From Puffinus mauretanicus (lineage: Eukaryota > Chordata > Aves > Procellariiformes > Procellariidae), in contig JAJKFH010000948.1 in the NCBI GenBank assembly GCA_023333565.1, positions 3,174,001 to 3,238,000 on the forward strand: 64,000 nt of DNA, in the 5' to 3' direction. A program made the translations under genes and the position numbers. The notes beneath the pieces were generated by a model, which worked only from the letters and a program-made list of their open reading frames with translations, made no database searches and was not told where the DNA came from. Below, piece by piece: positions 1 through 13,100 of the stretch; the stretch's first letter is position 1; each line of letters starts with the position of its first letter.

Positions 1-2986
1 GTAACGCTGAACAGTTTCCTGCTTTTAAAAAGATCATTGCTTTTAAGAAATATACAGCATAATTAAAGCTATTGTTGAAAAGAATAGGCAGACTATAGTA
101 ATGGAATAGCAAGTTAGTCTTCTTGAATATGTACAATCTATGGATCATAAATGTTGAGTTTGCCCCTTACATTCGTCAGTAATCTTGTCAATTTAGTAGA
201 ACTAAGAAGTTAGCCTGCTTCATGTTTCTTTGGCAAAAAGGGAAAAATATCACATAAAACAGTAAGCATTCCAGCTCCAGCAGGATATAGAGCACTGCTG
301 CAGATTTTGAACAAACTGCAGGACCATCTGCAAAAGTGGAGTGTGCTGAGTGCTTCTGTGTGCACAGGTTTTACCTTGTGGCGAAGAGGTGAATTTATGA
401 AAAATGGTGAAAATACGAATGCAAATATCAGTTCACACACAATGCGGAAAAATAGCAAACGCATAGCAGATGTAATATGAGGAAATGAAAGCAAGTTTCA
501 CATGTAATTATTTTGGGGAATAGATAAACAAGGAAAACTTTTTTCCATGGTTTTATATGCAAAGAAATTTATTTCTTCTGGCTCCAACCATACAAGAGAG
601 TAAACCTAAAATATTTTAGCAATGAGAGATGTATATTTGTGTATATACAGCACTGACAGTATGCATTGACAAATAAGAATTCTTTTCTTGGTTAAACCAA
701 GAGTAATTTAGAAGCCCAGGTTAATACTGTTAACTGAGATCAGGATTTTTTTCCACAGATTGCACCTATAATAAAGCATCTGTACTTGACTGCAATCAGT
801 GAATGAGAGAGAACATTCACAAATACTCATGTAGAGTGCTTTTGTTCATAGTAGGCAGAATTAAAGACAAACCTTTATAACCACTTACTTTACTTTTTCC
901 AGTAAGCCTTAAAGGGTGTGCAAACTTTGTGAATTAAAGTGAATTTTATCTATCAGGAGGACCAAAAAACATTGTTTCTATACTCTGCTAAAATCCATAA
1001 ATGCATACATGCATGGAGAAGAAAGTCAATATTGTAGTGTGTGTAATACCCCAGTGAAAACTGCATCAGCTTTATTATTCTCCCTCAAATTCTATAAATG
1101 CCTTTAATTGATGAAATGGTCTGCCAACCAGAACCTGTGCAACAGGAAGGTAAATACCTAAAAATGTCAAAATGCTGCTTAATCTATATTGCTATTGCCT
1201 TAAAAAGCTGCATTCATTTCAGAGGGTTATTCTCAAATTAATTTGCTATCCATACTGTAGGAAGTTCTATGTGCTGACATTACTTGGTATGGTGGTTTTT
1301 TAACAGAAACAAAGTCTGTATTTTCACAAAGACAATACTGCCTACTATGCTCTCTCTTTAGCCATTCATAATTCAAACTAAGGCTAACTAATTTAGTGCT
1401 GTTGTGAGTGGGAAATTATGGAGATAACATATGGATGTGCAGTGCTTCAGCCTAATGTAATGACCCAGTGGTCTGTTCATTTCTAATTGCCACACGAAAA
1501 TAAGGAAAAGATAGCCTTTAGTCATTCTATGGATTACAATTAAATAGAGTTTAATTTCTTAACTGCTAAACATTTTTTAACATGCTCTTTCCCAGCTATT
1601 TATTTTCAAATGGCATTTGATAAAAAGAGCTATTTTATATATTCTGCTAGTTATGCTGTTTATACTAGTGTTTGAGCAATAAACACTCTCACTCTGTGAA
1701 ATCCTAATAATGCTTGTTTTCCATTTTTTTCAAATGCCTTAGTTGCATTTGTTTTATATAAAAGTTACTTTAGTCCATTTAAACCGGAAAGGCAAATCAT
1801 GCAGTCTTACTAGTTACTTTCAGGTGTACTGTTTTCATTTTTTTGTGTCCTTCACATCAAAATATAATATATTTGGAGCTTCAGGCTCTGTCACATAAGC
1901 AGTATATTAGTGGGATGCTTATAGTATAGTATCCTAAGATAATACATCATATTGAAAAATTACTTCTTAGGTGTAGCACAGTATTTCTTTTTATTTCTTT
2001 TTCAGATTACAGTTCCTGAAGACATACATATTTAAACCTGTGGTCCATATTTGTGCTTGAAAAAACAAACACCTGCAAACCCATTTTCCAGATACGACGA
2101 AGAGCTAAAAATGGCCTTCACATCTAGCTCATTTTTATACATGAACTAGATAGGAAAAAGAACTAAGGGGAATAAGAGTATGAACTCTGTAATATTTATT
2201 AAAAACTTTGCAGTTCGCATGGGGTATGATCTGCAAATACAAAACAAATAGGATTTTAAACAGGATTCTGTTACTGAATACCAACTTAAATAAGGCTGTT
2301 AATGACTGACAATGACTGACAAAGGAATGCATTGAGCCAACCACTTAATAATTCTCAACAGTCTTACAAAAGTAAATAAGATGAGTGTCATAAAAAGTAC
2401 CATGGTATTTTATGTTACTGTTTGTTTTCTTCAGGTAAGAGCAAAAGTGTTATGCTCAACATGGTATCTTTAAAGGTGGAACAGATGACTGACCGAAGTG
2501 GAATTTTACATTCTTTGGGAAGAAGTTACCAACCGGTCAGTAGTGATCTTATAATTCATCTTGAAATAAAGTTTTCAGGATGTTTTTGCATTTGAGGCTA
2601 CATTGCAACATTCATGACCTTGCAGTGCTGGATGTACACCATAAGCTGTTCACTATAATCCTCTTAACCAACAGCTGAATGGACAGGTAGATGAAAACTA
2701 CGATATAGACTCCTTACACCAGTCCATGTCGAGAGGAGCTGAGGTCTATCAGCAAAGGACTAAGTATATAAAATACCTCTACTTTTGTATTTTCTTCTTG
2801 TGATTTAAATAGTTAGTAGTCTCTATTGGTATTAACCTAGCAGATATTCTAAAGACCTTAAAAATTAAGTAGTCCTAAGTGGTGTGGCCTGAAACATTTT
2901 ACCAATATGCTAATGAATCATTATTTCTTAAAAGCAAGTGTATTCTATTGATGTAACCAAAACAAACTGTACACATTTTAAAAGTA
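1..2986. other. Sequence downstream of ZPBP, nothing recognised
   Basis: AT-rich sequence past the 3' end of ZPBP. The open frames here are short (under 100 codons) and low in complexity, with no splice or family signal. I recognise no repeat family. Longer ZPBP 3' UTR forms could extend into it. Confidence 0.6.
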
Positions 2987-2992
2987 TTTATT
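2987..2992 (-). terminator. ZPBP polyadenylation signal (AATAAA)
   Basis: The plus-strand TTTATT reads AATAAA on the gene strand, 57 nt after the ZPBP stop codon. It is the first canonical hexamer after the stop and would give a very short 3' UTR. Later hexamers in the AT-rich flank could also be used. Confidence 0.5.
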
Positions 2993-3049
2993 AATATTAC
3001 CATGTTAAAATACATAAGAGCTATTGCAAGAGTGCAGATCCCTCAGCCG

Positions 3050-3141
3050 TTAGCACTTTGTTGCTCCATATATCAAACTGCTGTCGCACCGAACACAGTG
3101 AATTCCATTACTAGGATTATATGATCCTGGGCTGCATATAA
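3050..3141 (-). CDS. ZPBP: ZPBP coding exon 8 (Cys-rich C-terminus and stop)
   Basis: A 92-nt exon entered in phase 1 after acceptor TTTTTTTGTCCATAG. It encodes residues 317-346, with the run [15 protein letters not shown], then [10 protein letters not shown] and a final Cys, then TAA at 3052-3050. This matches the ICSPGTYNPRDGIHC tail of the family, which resembles an EGF-like or TNFR-like cysteine module. Confidence 0.94.
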
Positions 3142-6100
3142 CTATGGACAAAAAAAACAAGGGAAAAATGTGGAATTTAAGTGATATTATTAAAAAAATA
3201 TTTACATTTGAAATGCTTAGAATGCATCTTTATCTATTTGGAAAAAAGATCAGATTTTTTCTAGCATTCTGCTAGTTGATGATGAAAAAATTGTATATAT
3301 TTTATACATCATCTATTTATTACACCGTATTTTTCTCTTCATCAGTTTTCACTCCATCTGCTTACAGGGGATATGTCCATCAATTACATTTTAATATGGC
3401 CTGTGTCCAATAATGTTTTAAAAAAACTGCTGTAGCTGCTTGTATAAGTAATACAAGACAAAATAAAGCAAAAAATCTAAGCTCTGGTAATTATTAAGAA
3501 GTAGTGCAAAAATAATACACCAAACCAGAAATCAGTGTATGATGCAGAACAAGTGTTCTGAATGAAACATTTTTTTCCTGTTGGATCATGTTATGCCATT
3601 TGATGAAGTCTGTACAGTCATCTGCAGAATGACTTCATCACAAAAGACTAACTCAGCATTATGCTCTTGGCAGAAAAAAAGCAGAGTTTGAGCTATCTGG
3701 TTATGACTATCCTGAATCATACTTCAATTTGGCAATGGTAGCCTTTCTTTAGGGTAGATCTTTAATTAACAGCATTAGTATTCAGTATGCAAAGGTAATT
3801 AAGACCTTCCTTCCTTTTGCAGAATCGGTGCTTATCTGGTTATTGGGTTTTGCCTGGCTTAATAATGGCTTTTTAGTCACTACTGCACAAACCTTCAGCA
3901 GGATTTTCAGTATTTGGTTTGGTTTGTCTTTGTCTGATGAGGCTGGCAGGATTCGCTTGATCCCCAGTGACTGTTATTAGCTTGCCTAGCATTTTTTGCC
4001 ACTGCTATTGACTGAAGAGGGTTTTAGAGGTCTTATGAAATGCAAGAGAGAAGGAGTCCTCTGCAGATGATGTCAAAACCTTGCCTTTTTTGTACATTAG
4101 TATAGGCAGACCGAGATGGCTTTATGGGAAAGAGAAAGCTTTACAAACACATGTAAGTAAAGGCATTTTCCAACCTTTCTGTCTGGAAAATCAATCATCT
4201 TGTGTACCAGAGGAATAATTTTACTCTCTTTATTGAAGATTATAGGCATACTTCTAGTAAATCCTTCAGAATTTTCAGTTTATTTAATTGGAGCAAGGTA
4301 GACTTCTCTTACAATGGGATAAAAAGTTTATTTCTCAGAAGCATCATCTGTTTGCTATCTAGCAGAAAGCATGAAAAAGAGAAAGGAATCTGAAGTAGGG
4401 ACTTGTAGTTTATTTAGCCAGCTGCTGGAAAGTTTATTTAACCAGTAAACTTAACTTGTTTCAATCTTTTTACTAATGGAAAACTCCTATTGGTATAACT
4501 TCACTTTGAAATTATAAACACTTTAGCAAAATATTCTGTCTTTACAGAGTATTTTATATACTTGCCACTTCACACCTCACAAACTGAAATGCACACAACA
4601 TCTAAATTTGTTCGTGTATCCTATAAGATAACTAGTATTTTGCACTCTCTTCAGATTTTTAGGACTATTCAATATTCTCTTGAATAATGTATTTCCTTTT
4701 GAACTTTCAAGTTACTATGTTTCAGTAATATAAATAATCACTATACTGTGAGAAAGAACTGAAGAAAACCAAATTAGAACTGACTATTCAGTATCTAATC
4801 TATTAAAAATACCACAGAAATCAAGCTCTGCAGAATAATAATACAGGACAAAAAATATTTCATAAAGCTAGTACAGGGTATGATATCAAATTGTCTCTCC
4901 AGAGAAGCCCTAAGAAACGTAGGACATTTTGTACTGTATTAATCTCACAGCTACATCTGACTTAAAAAAAAAAAAAATTAAAAAAATAGATTTATAAAGC
5001 AGAAAAATTATATTTAGAAATTTTGATGATGTGAAAGTGACTCAATTGCCTATGTTAAGTAAAATTTAATGGTGGATCATACCTCATGTACCTGTTACCA
5101 AAATATTTAATTAACTTCTCCTGGAATAAAGTGCTTTATTTAACATAAAACAGGGCTTTAAAAGCAGAAAAACATTAAAATTAAGATAAAATCATATGAA
5201 ATAATTTCTAAGCAGTTTGTACTCATCAATTCTGTTTATTCAAGACTGCTTTACAGAGGCAGAAGACTAAATGGAATTATTAATCAGCAGTAACTCCATG
5301 TTTTTAAGTCATTGCCTCTACAAAATCACTCAGTAAAGGGTTCTGCCTGAGGCTTATCTGGTACCTGATGAACAAAATTTTTGTATGTTTTACCACCAGT
5401 GTTTTCTGCCAAAAAGATTTCTCTAAAGATAGGTACATCACACAGTGACTAATCAGCTTAACATGTTTAATTGACTAATTCAGAAAGAGATTTAGACTAG
5501 AAAATGGGAGAGGAAGGTAAAACAATAGCTCAATATTTAAAGCCATTTTGATATAAAAGCAGAAGGGGAAAAAACAAATGAGGATATAGTACGATATAAA
5601 AGAACACAAGACTGAACCATGGGGAAGAAAATGAATGCAAGTTCTAATACAGGAGATTTAGATTGGTAGATGAGGCAGTAAGTGAATGGGTTATGCTTAG
5701 CGCACAAATTGTGTGATGGCAGTGTGAAATAAATGATGCATTGGTCACAGAGCACTGCACAACAGCATGGAGGAACCAGAACTACTAGAACACTACATGA
5801 AACTAGATATTCTAAAAATAATAGGGGAAAGAGAACAGGTATAACTGAACATCCAGCTATTTTGCTGTGTGAGAAGTAAAAATAGAGTAGGTTTGTTTAT
5901 GAAACCTGCAGAGGATATGCATAGGTTTTTTTATTTCTCCATGTTCTTGGGCCTACTCCATAACCTTTTCCATTCTGTCATATCCTTATCAAGACCTGGA
6001 GACTAGAAACAGTTGCACTATTCGAAGTTTAATGTACTTAAATTAGAAAGTCTGAGTAACATCTGTTTCCATGTTCCAAAATAGAACTGCCCCATGAAAG

Positions 6101-9100
6101 GGTAACACAGATGATAATCTGAGGTTTGCAGTGTATCTGTGGTGCTAACCAATGACTGGTAAGAAATGTATTATAAATTTTTCAGAAAAGGAAAAAAGAA
6201 TCCAAAAAACCACAGAACAACTGATCAGACTTCTATACTATATAAAGATTTCATGAATGAATGCTGAAACACATGCAGGTAAGCGGAAAGTAATACAATT
6301 TGATGTTGTTTTACAATGAAGATAAACACGTAATTAATTTGAAAGCACCTGATATGGCAGAACATACAAATGTAATAAACTACAGAAGACTACGATTAGA
6401 ATGAAATTTTAAAAAGAGTACTGAATGATGCTTAAAAGGGAAATAAGAGAAATTGCTAAAGGGATTACTCATGAGCTTGCTCTTAGACAGACTTTACTAA
6501 ATATTTTCACTAACAAGATTATCAGAAGTCCCAATGAACTATGCTGACAACAAAACTGGAAGAAGCTGTGAATGAGGACAAGATTTAAATAGGCAGGAAG
6601 AAATAAAAGAATGAGAAAGGCCTGTAAATTTGGTTAAAGAGGACTTGTGAGCACGATCGCTCACAATGAAAAGGGGAAGCATGGTACTGTTACATCATTT
6701 GAGAGAGAGGTTCCTAGGACCAAAAGAAAAACACTAATGATGTAAAAGGCACTGGTAAGAGTTCATCTGAAACACCATGTTAAATTCTAGTCACCCCTGT
6801 GCAAGAATATTAAACTCAAAGTAGGGCATGTGAGATACAGGTTTGCTGAATGCAAACTCTTACAAAAGCAGATAGAAAGTAGTTGACTTGTTCTGATTAT
6901 AAAATAGGAGACAAAAAAAATCTACTTAAGCTAAAGGGCATTCTCCCCATCAGGGCAAATGAGTATGAACTTTCCATTAATTAATTGAGATTGAAAGCTT
7001 GATCTTCTAACTACAAAACAAGAGTAGCTAAAGAGACCAAGACTCCCAAATAGTTCTAAAATGGACCTTAAAACTGTTTTAACTGGATTACAGGACCTGG
7101 TTCTTGCAACTACAAGGGAAACTATTGGATAACCCAAGAAGCTGAACGCTGCTGTACTTCCATGGAAATGTGTTTGTCAAAATGTTTCTATGAGTAAGAG
7201 CATGTTTCGGAAAAACCTCCCCCACCAACAAAGGTATAGGGAAAATATTTTATCTTCTATTTAAGTAACAGATCTAGGGATTTTAGCAAATCACAACTAA
7301 TTCTCCCAGGTTAGCATGGTCTCCTGAGAACTACTGCATGAAGTTTGAGGCATTGAAAACAAATGTAGAGAATCTATAGTGGACAGTAATCAGGCTGAAC
7401 AGAGATATATCAAACACAACCAACAAGACTGAACTTGGGGTGGTTTAGTTCAATGAAGACAATATCAGAAAATGATCAGTGTCTTCTAGGATATACAAAA
7501 GCTATTTCAAAGATAAAGTTAACAGAATCATTTCCAGATTTACTGAGACAGAACAAGAAGTAACAGATATAAACTACATCAAGGGAAATTACATAAATAT
7601 CTTAGAAAAAAGCTTTCCATTGGTGAGGATGTGCAATACTGAGTTATATTTCCTTGGGAGTCTATGTAGTCTTCTGAGGTTTTAAAGATCATGCAGGATA
7701 TATCTGTCAGGAATAACTGAAGCTCATATCTTGTCTTAAGGTAAAATGGTAAGCAGAGGACCCTTTCAGTTTTATTGCCTATAATACAGTGTTTTGGATT
7801 CTGGGAAAGGAATTTACTAATTTTACCAAGAGGTCAACTAAGGAAAAGAGTGCATGTTTGAGCATGCTGACAGCATGACATCCTTAACTATGGGAAGCAG
7901 TAATCAGTCAAGTTTCAGGGCTGACTGTTTCAGATTCTTGGGTACCTCAGACGTGAAAGCTTGCCCCTGTATCTGCCAAAGAGGTGTCTGTTATGATCCC
8001 AGCTGAACAGGGATCAGCTTCTTGGGTTGACACTGGTGTAGGGCTATGTAGTGTTTCTGTCTAGTGCAGGAGGTAAAGGAGCACAGCAGCTAAGATAACA
8101 GTATTGTTTTTTATTACTTATGTTAAACGGCCACCAGAGCTAAGATGAAAGTTGTGTCTTGAAGAAAAAAGGAATACAAATTAGTTTAGAATGGAGTAAG
8201 ATATTCTGGGGGGAAGCCCAAAACAAAACTGCAGTCCGTACAAAACAAATCATCCTAAAGAAGACATGCTTTTCTAAACTTGATTTTCAAGTATCTTTCC
8301 TTGAAATCATGTGCAACAATATTCTGTATTTTAATAAATGTAATAAATTTGATGGTTTTATATATCCCTTCCAGATATTTGTCACTTTTTGCTGGAAGAC
8401 ATGGACCAAAAAAATTTAAGTTCCTTCTGACGAAGACAACAAATTGGAAAAAACGATCACATATGGAAACATTTTGCATGTCCTGCAATTTTAGAGTTGT
8501 CTCTATTTTATTCCATATTCTTTCTTTTCAAAGTGTATTCCATTCTGTAAACTGTCATTCAATATGTAATCCAGTGTTTTCTTTCACCATTTCTAGGTCT
8601 GTAGGGAATCATCTCTGTCAAAAGACTACAAATTTATTCTCTATGTGTCTTGTCTTCCATTGTTCCCTTGAGACTTCAGGCTCAATATTTAGGAATCATA
8701 TGAATAACCTTTTCTTGGGTGAAATGCAATCTGGCAAAGCCACTCTTTAAAACACCGATCCACTCGTTAGCATCTAAAAAGGGTAATATCACTTGTTTTA
8801 ATATGAGGATTGACAAAAATAAAATTACCAGAATTTATTCCTCCCCTTTCCTTATTTTTCCAAATGGATCACAAATATTTACAAATTTAACTTTATTTTG
8901 CAAAGCTACACAGAGTGATTGTTTTATCTATTATTCTTACTTTACTCAGATCTGGAATGTGGCATTTATGTTTGTAATTAGATGAAAGCATTGCATTATT
9001 ATGCCCCCTTTTATAAATTTAAGAACAAAAATAATTGTCTTGTTTGTCTCACCGTGAAACAGCATTTGAAACATACCTTGTCAGATTACATATTTTCTAT

Positions 9101-10032
9101 GCTAATTCCAAAAAACCCCACTGCTATCTAGAGATCTGAACTGAATCTGATTGATTTTAATTTAAATCAGTCCATAGAAATTATGGGTCTGGCTTAAAAT
9201 CTAAATCAACAAGGTCTTACAAAAGTTCTACCCAAGTACTAACCTGATCTAGTACTGGTTACCTTGACAGACTTGACAGGATCACAGCCAAAAAAGTGTG
9301 GCATAACAATTGTATAAAGTTAAATAGCGAAGTACTGAGTTCAGTCAGAGCAAAAACCATTGTAATAGTATTTAATACTTTGTATGATAAATGAATTTGT
9401 CACTTACCACAACACTCTGGACAGTCTGGATGTATTTGAGCATTCATTCCATACCCTGGATAGCAGCGATCAACCCATACTGTTTGCAGAGTACCTTCAA
9501 TGTAGTATATTTGAGGCAACAGTTCAGAACTTTTCCTGCTGACTTCCACTTGTTGCTTAAAAAATCTCTCTATAAGGTGTTTTGCCTAAATTGAAACAAA
9601 TAATATTCTTTCAGAATCTTCAATGGAAAGAGGTCAGAATACAAGAAAAGACAAAAGAATGTGAATATGAGTTAGGATTAATATTTAAAGGATGTACCGC
9701 TAAATCTTTTGATTGTAGCTGAATGGAAACAGGAGGACAATCTGATATTGGATATGTTGGTTTTAATTTAGATAAACCTTGATCAATTAATGCAATGTCT
9801 TTGAAAGTGTTGGGGATTATACAAGTAGAACTTTAAAAGCTAATCCATGGCAATTTTGCCTACATTAGACATCTGTAGCCCAACATCAACAGACTTGCAG
9901 CTTTCCCATCTACATAGGTACTATTATTTAGGTCCACTTATATTTCAGACATACTTTCCATCTTTATTTATTCTGTTCAATAAAAAGAAAATCCCAAAGG
10001 TCTCCTGAAGCCAAGTTAAATAAGGGGATGAC

Positions 10033-10123
<91 letters not shown>

Positions 10124-13100
10124 CAATCAAATAGAATAACAGAAGATTAATTCCCTTACTCAAAAAGATTTACACAAATACAACCTAGACAGGAAAAACA
10201 TTCCTTTCAATCAGTGCAGAACCAGCAGCACAGAATCACACAAACGTTAGGATACAAAGGAGCTCTATTCCATCTCATCTACTCCATCTCCCTAGCCAAA
10301 GGCAATGTTTATTTTTAAAAATCCTTTGTTTTTGCAGGAATTTTGGACCATTTTTTATGAAGTGTCTTTCACTGGAATATTAAAGATTTTAAGTCATAGT
10401 AGTTAAAATTAAAAATGTGACTTCTAACTGGCTAAAGTATATAAAATATGTAACAAAAAATAGACCCATTAGCAATATGGCAAAGTCTAACAGCAAAGAG
10501 TATCAATGCTTATATCCAGACAGTGCTTCATTTGTATATAGGGATTAATTATCTTATTAATATAGAAAGTGAAAAAGAAAAAGCAAAAAAAAATCTTTAA
10601 TAGGCTGGCAAGGTTCAGTACACACACAAATTGGCAAAACCAAATTTATTCATGCTCTCTTAATTTGATCATCTTGTCTGTATGAAAAAGATGAACTTTG
10701 ATCATAAGCTTCCCCCAGAAATTTAGGGTTTTTTTCAGTGGACAGGATGGAAGCTGCTTAATGAATACAATGTTATTTTAGACTCCCTCACCCCTCCACT
10801 GGAATCCCAAAGCATGATTTGCATACCTCCTGTACTTCCTTCTGTACTTCCCTTTCTCCTTTCCCCATTAAGAACCTCTGAATTAACAGTTAACCTAGTA
10901 AGCAAGACTCTGGCTTCTGGTTCTCTACTGTAAAAGCCAAACACCTTCAGGCAGCTAAAATTCTGCCAGATCAATAATAAAATCACTTTGAAGTGATGGA
11001 AAGGCACTCCCATTGCAAAACAGCATGTTTGATATTTATAAGATAGCACATGTTCATAGTTTCCGGATTGTCTTGCCACTTTTCATACTCTTAATATACT
11101 GTCTTTAATATAGACTGATAGTGTGATCTGCCTTATCCATTATGGCAATACAATATTAGCAATTTTAATTGATACAAATTTTATATCCACTAAAACTTTT
11201 ATATCGATTTAGTAATTTACTAAACAAACTATGTTTCATTTTTTATGTTATTATACTTTATTGTGAGAGTAGCTTATTATGTTAGTTGCCTTTTTATTCT
11301 TCCATCTACTGTACCTTGTTTAGTCTATGAGATGCATCACAAGAACTTTGCTGACATAGTCTGTTGTGTTTTTCTCTGTCTACGGAAGAAACTATAACAA
11401 AACACAATCTGTTTATAGAAGAACAAGGTCAATGAAATCAACATTTTTTTTTTATTTACTGGTTTAAGATTCTAGTCAGTTCTGATGCAAGTATTTAGGA
11501 CTTTTTACCATATTTCAGATGTCTAACTTGCAATGTTTTAAAGAAATCACAGAGCTTGTCCTCTTACAGATATTACATGTCTATGTCTAATTTTCAGTAT
11601 ACTTAAATATTTTATGGGAACTGTCATTTATTTGTGAATTCTAATGGCAAGGAAATGTATAATTCTGGACTCTTCCCAGATTTATAAATATCTGAATCCT
11701 TACAAAAGAAATAAGCTACTCTCTCTCTAATTACCTGCCTGCCATTGTGGTTTTATGAAGACTCAGGTTTTAAAACAGTCATCCAGGAACCCTAACAGTT
11801 CAAGCTTCTGACTATTTGTGCAATGGACTCAAGTTTTCTCTCAAGAACCATCAATCAGGTCAATATCTAGTGCTTTTAAAGATTTTCCCTGCTCCCTGCC
11901 CTGCACAAACACATCAGTTCCTGAGCCTCACCCACTCAACCCTTTACATTCTCATAGGAATGCCTATGACACATAGAACCAAAGGAAGACTTCAAGTATG
12001 GACTGAAGAAAAAGCGTAGTTATGTTTTAGTAATCCATTTGCATGGGTCCACATTCCTTATCAATTGACTAATACTAACATGTTATGGTGAAGGCCTGGG
12101 AAATAGGTAACTAAGCTGCTGGACTGCTCTCCAGAACTGACATTAGAGTAAGCTGCCATACTAAGTACATTATACTATTATTAATTAAAATTATCTGTTA
12201 ACATGTGAATTTAACTCCTTATATTATGAGCTTTACCGACCTCTGTCATGGAATTAATTCTGAAACACCAAAAGCTACTTAGAAATCAAAAAATACTTTC
12301 TAAGACTTCAAGCTACTTAAGAACATGTAGATTACCACTGGGTCATATCAAAGTTTACATCCACCTAAATCTCTAACTGGACAATTTCTCTTCCTAATGC
12401 TCAAATATTCTATAAAGCCTACACATTAGATAAATCTTATTTATGTAGTTTCAATAACCTTAGAATTAACCTTAACTAACTACACTATCAGTAATGAGAC
12501 TCTTCAGATATGTCAGTGCTATCCACTACAAATTCAATTTTTAGAGAAATATAACTAATAGTTTCATTGGTTTTATAAGCAATTGTATTTAGTTTTCAAG
12601 AAAATTAAAATTGGAAAGTGGAAAATGAAGCCTAAGTTCAGAAAGAGACTTTTCAAATTGCATGTCTTGATACATAGTGACTAATCTAATATAATATATG
12701 AAAACAATGGCCTTTTTAGAGCTGAAATAATTAGAAACAGAAAGTTCAAGAAAATATTGCAGATGTTCATATGTACATTCATCTCAACAATTATAAATAG
12801 CATCTCTTCGGGTTTTAGATCTCTCTTAATAACAGAAAGTACTTCAAGTGAACTGAACATGCATTGGGACTGTTTTACAGGTTCCTTCAGACCTCACTCA
12901 CAGCATAAAGGAGTTGAGACTTTCTTTTCATATGGTTTCAATGTTCAGAAGGAATATTCGGAGAACAAGTCTCAAGAAAAAGAATATGTCCTGGATTGAC
13001 ATGACATTGAGATTTCTGACTTTGTTTGCGAACAGAGAAGGACTTGTGGGTGATGTGATGGTTGAAGGCCATCCTGGGCATAGCAATCACAAAATGATAG

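Noticed and set aside
8280..8750. 156-codon frame and neighbouring frames in ZPBP intron 7
   Set aside because: AT-rich, no domain, antisense to the gene and overlapping other chance frames.
9945..10163. 72-codon frame with a long serine and isoleucine run
   Set aside because: It is only the GAT/ATT microsatellite read in reverse.
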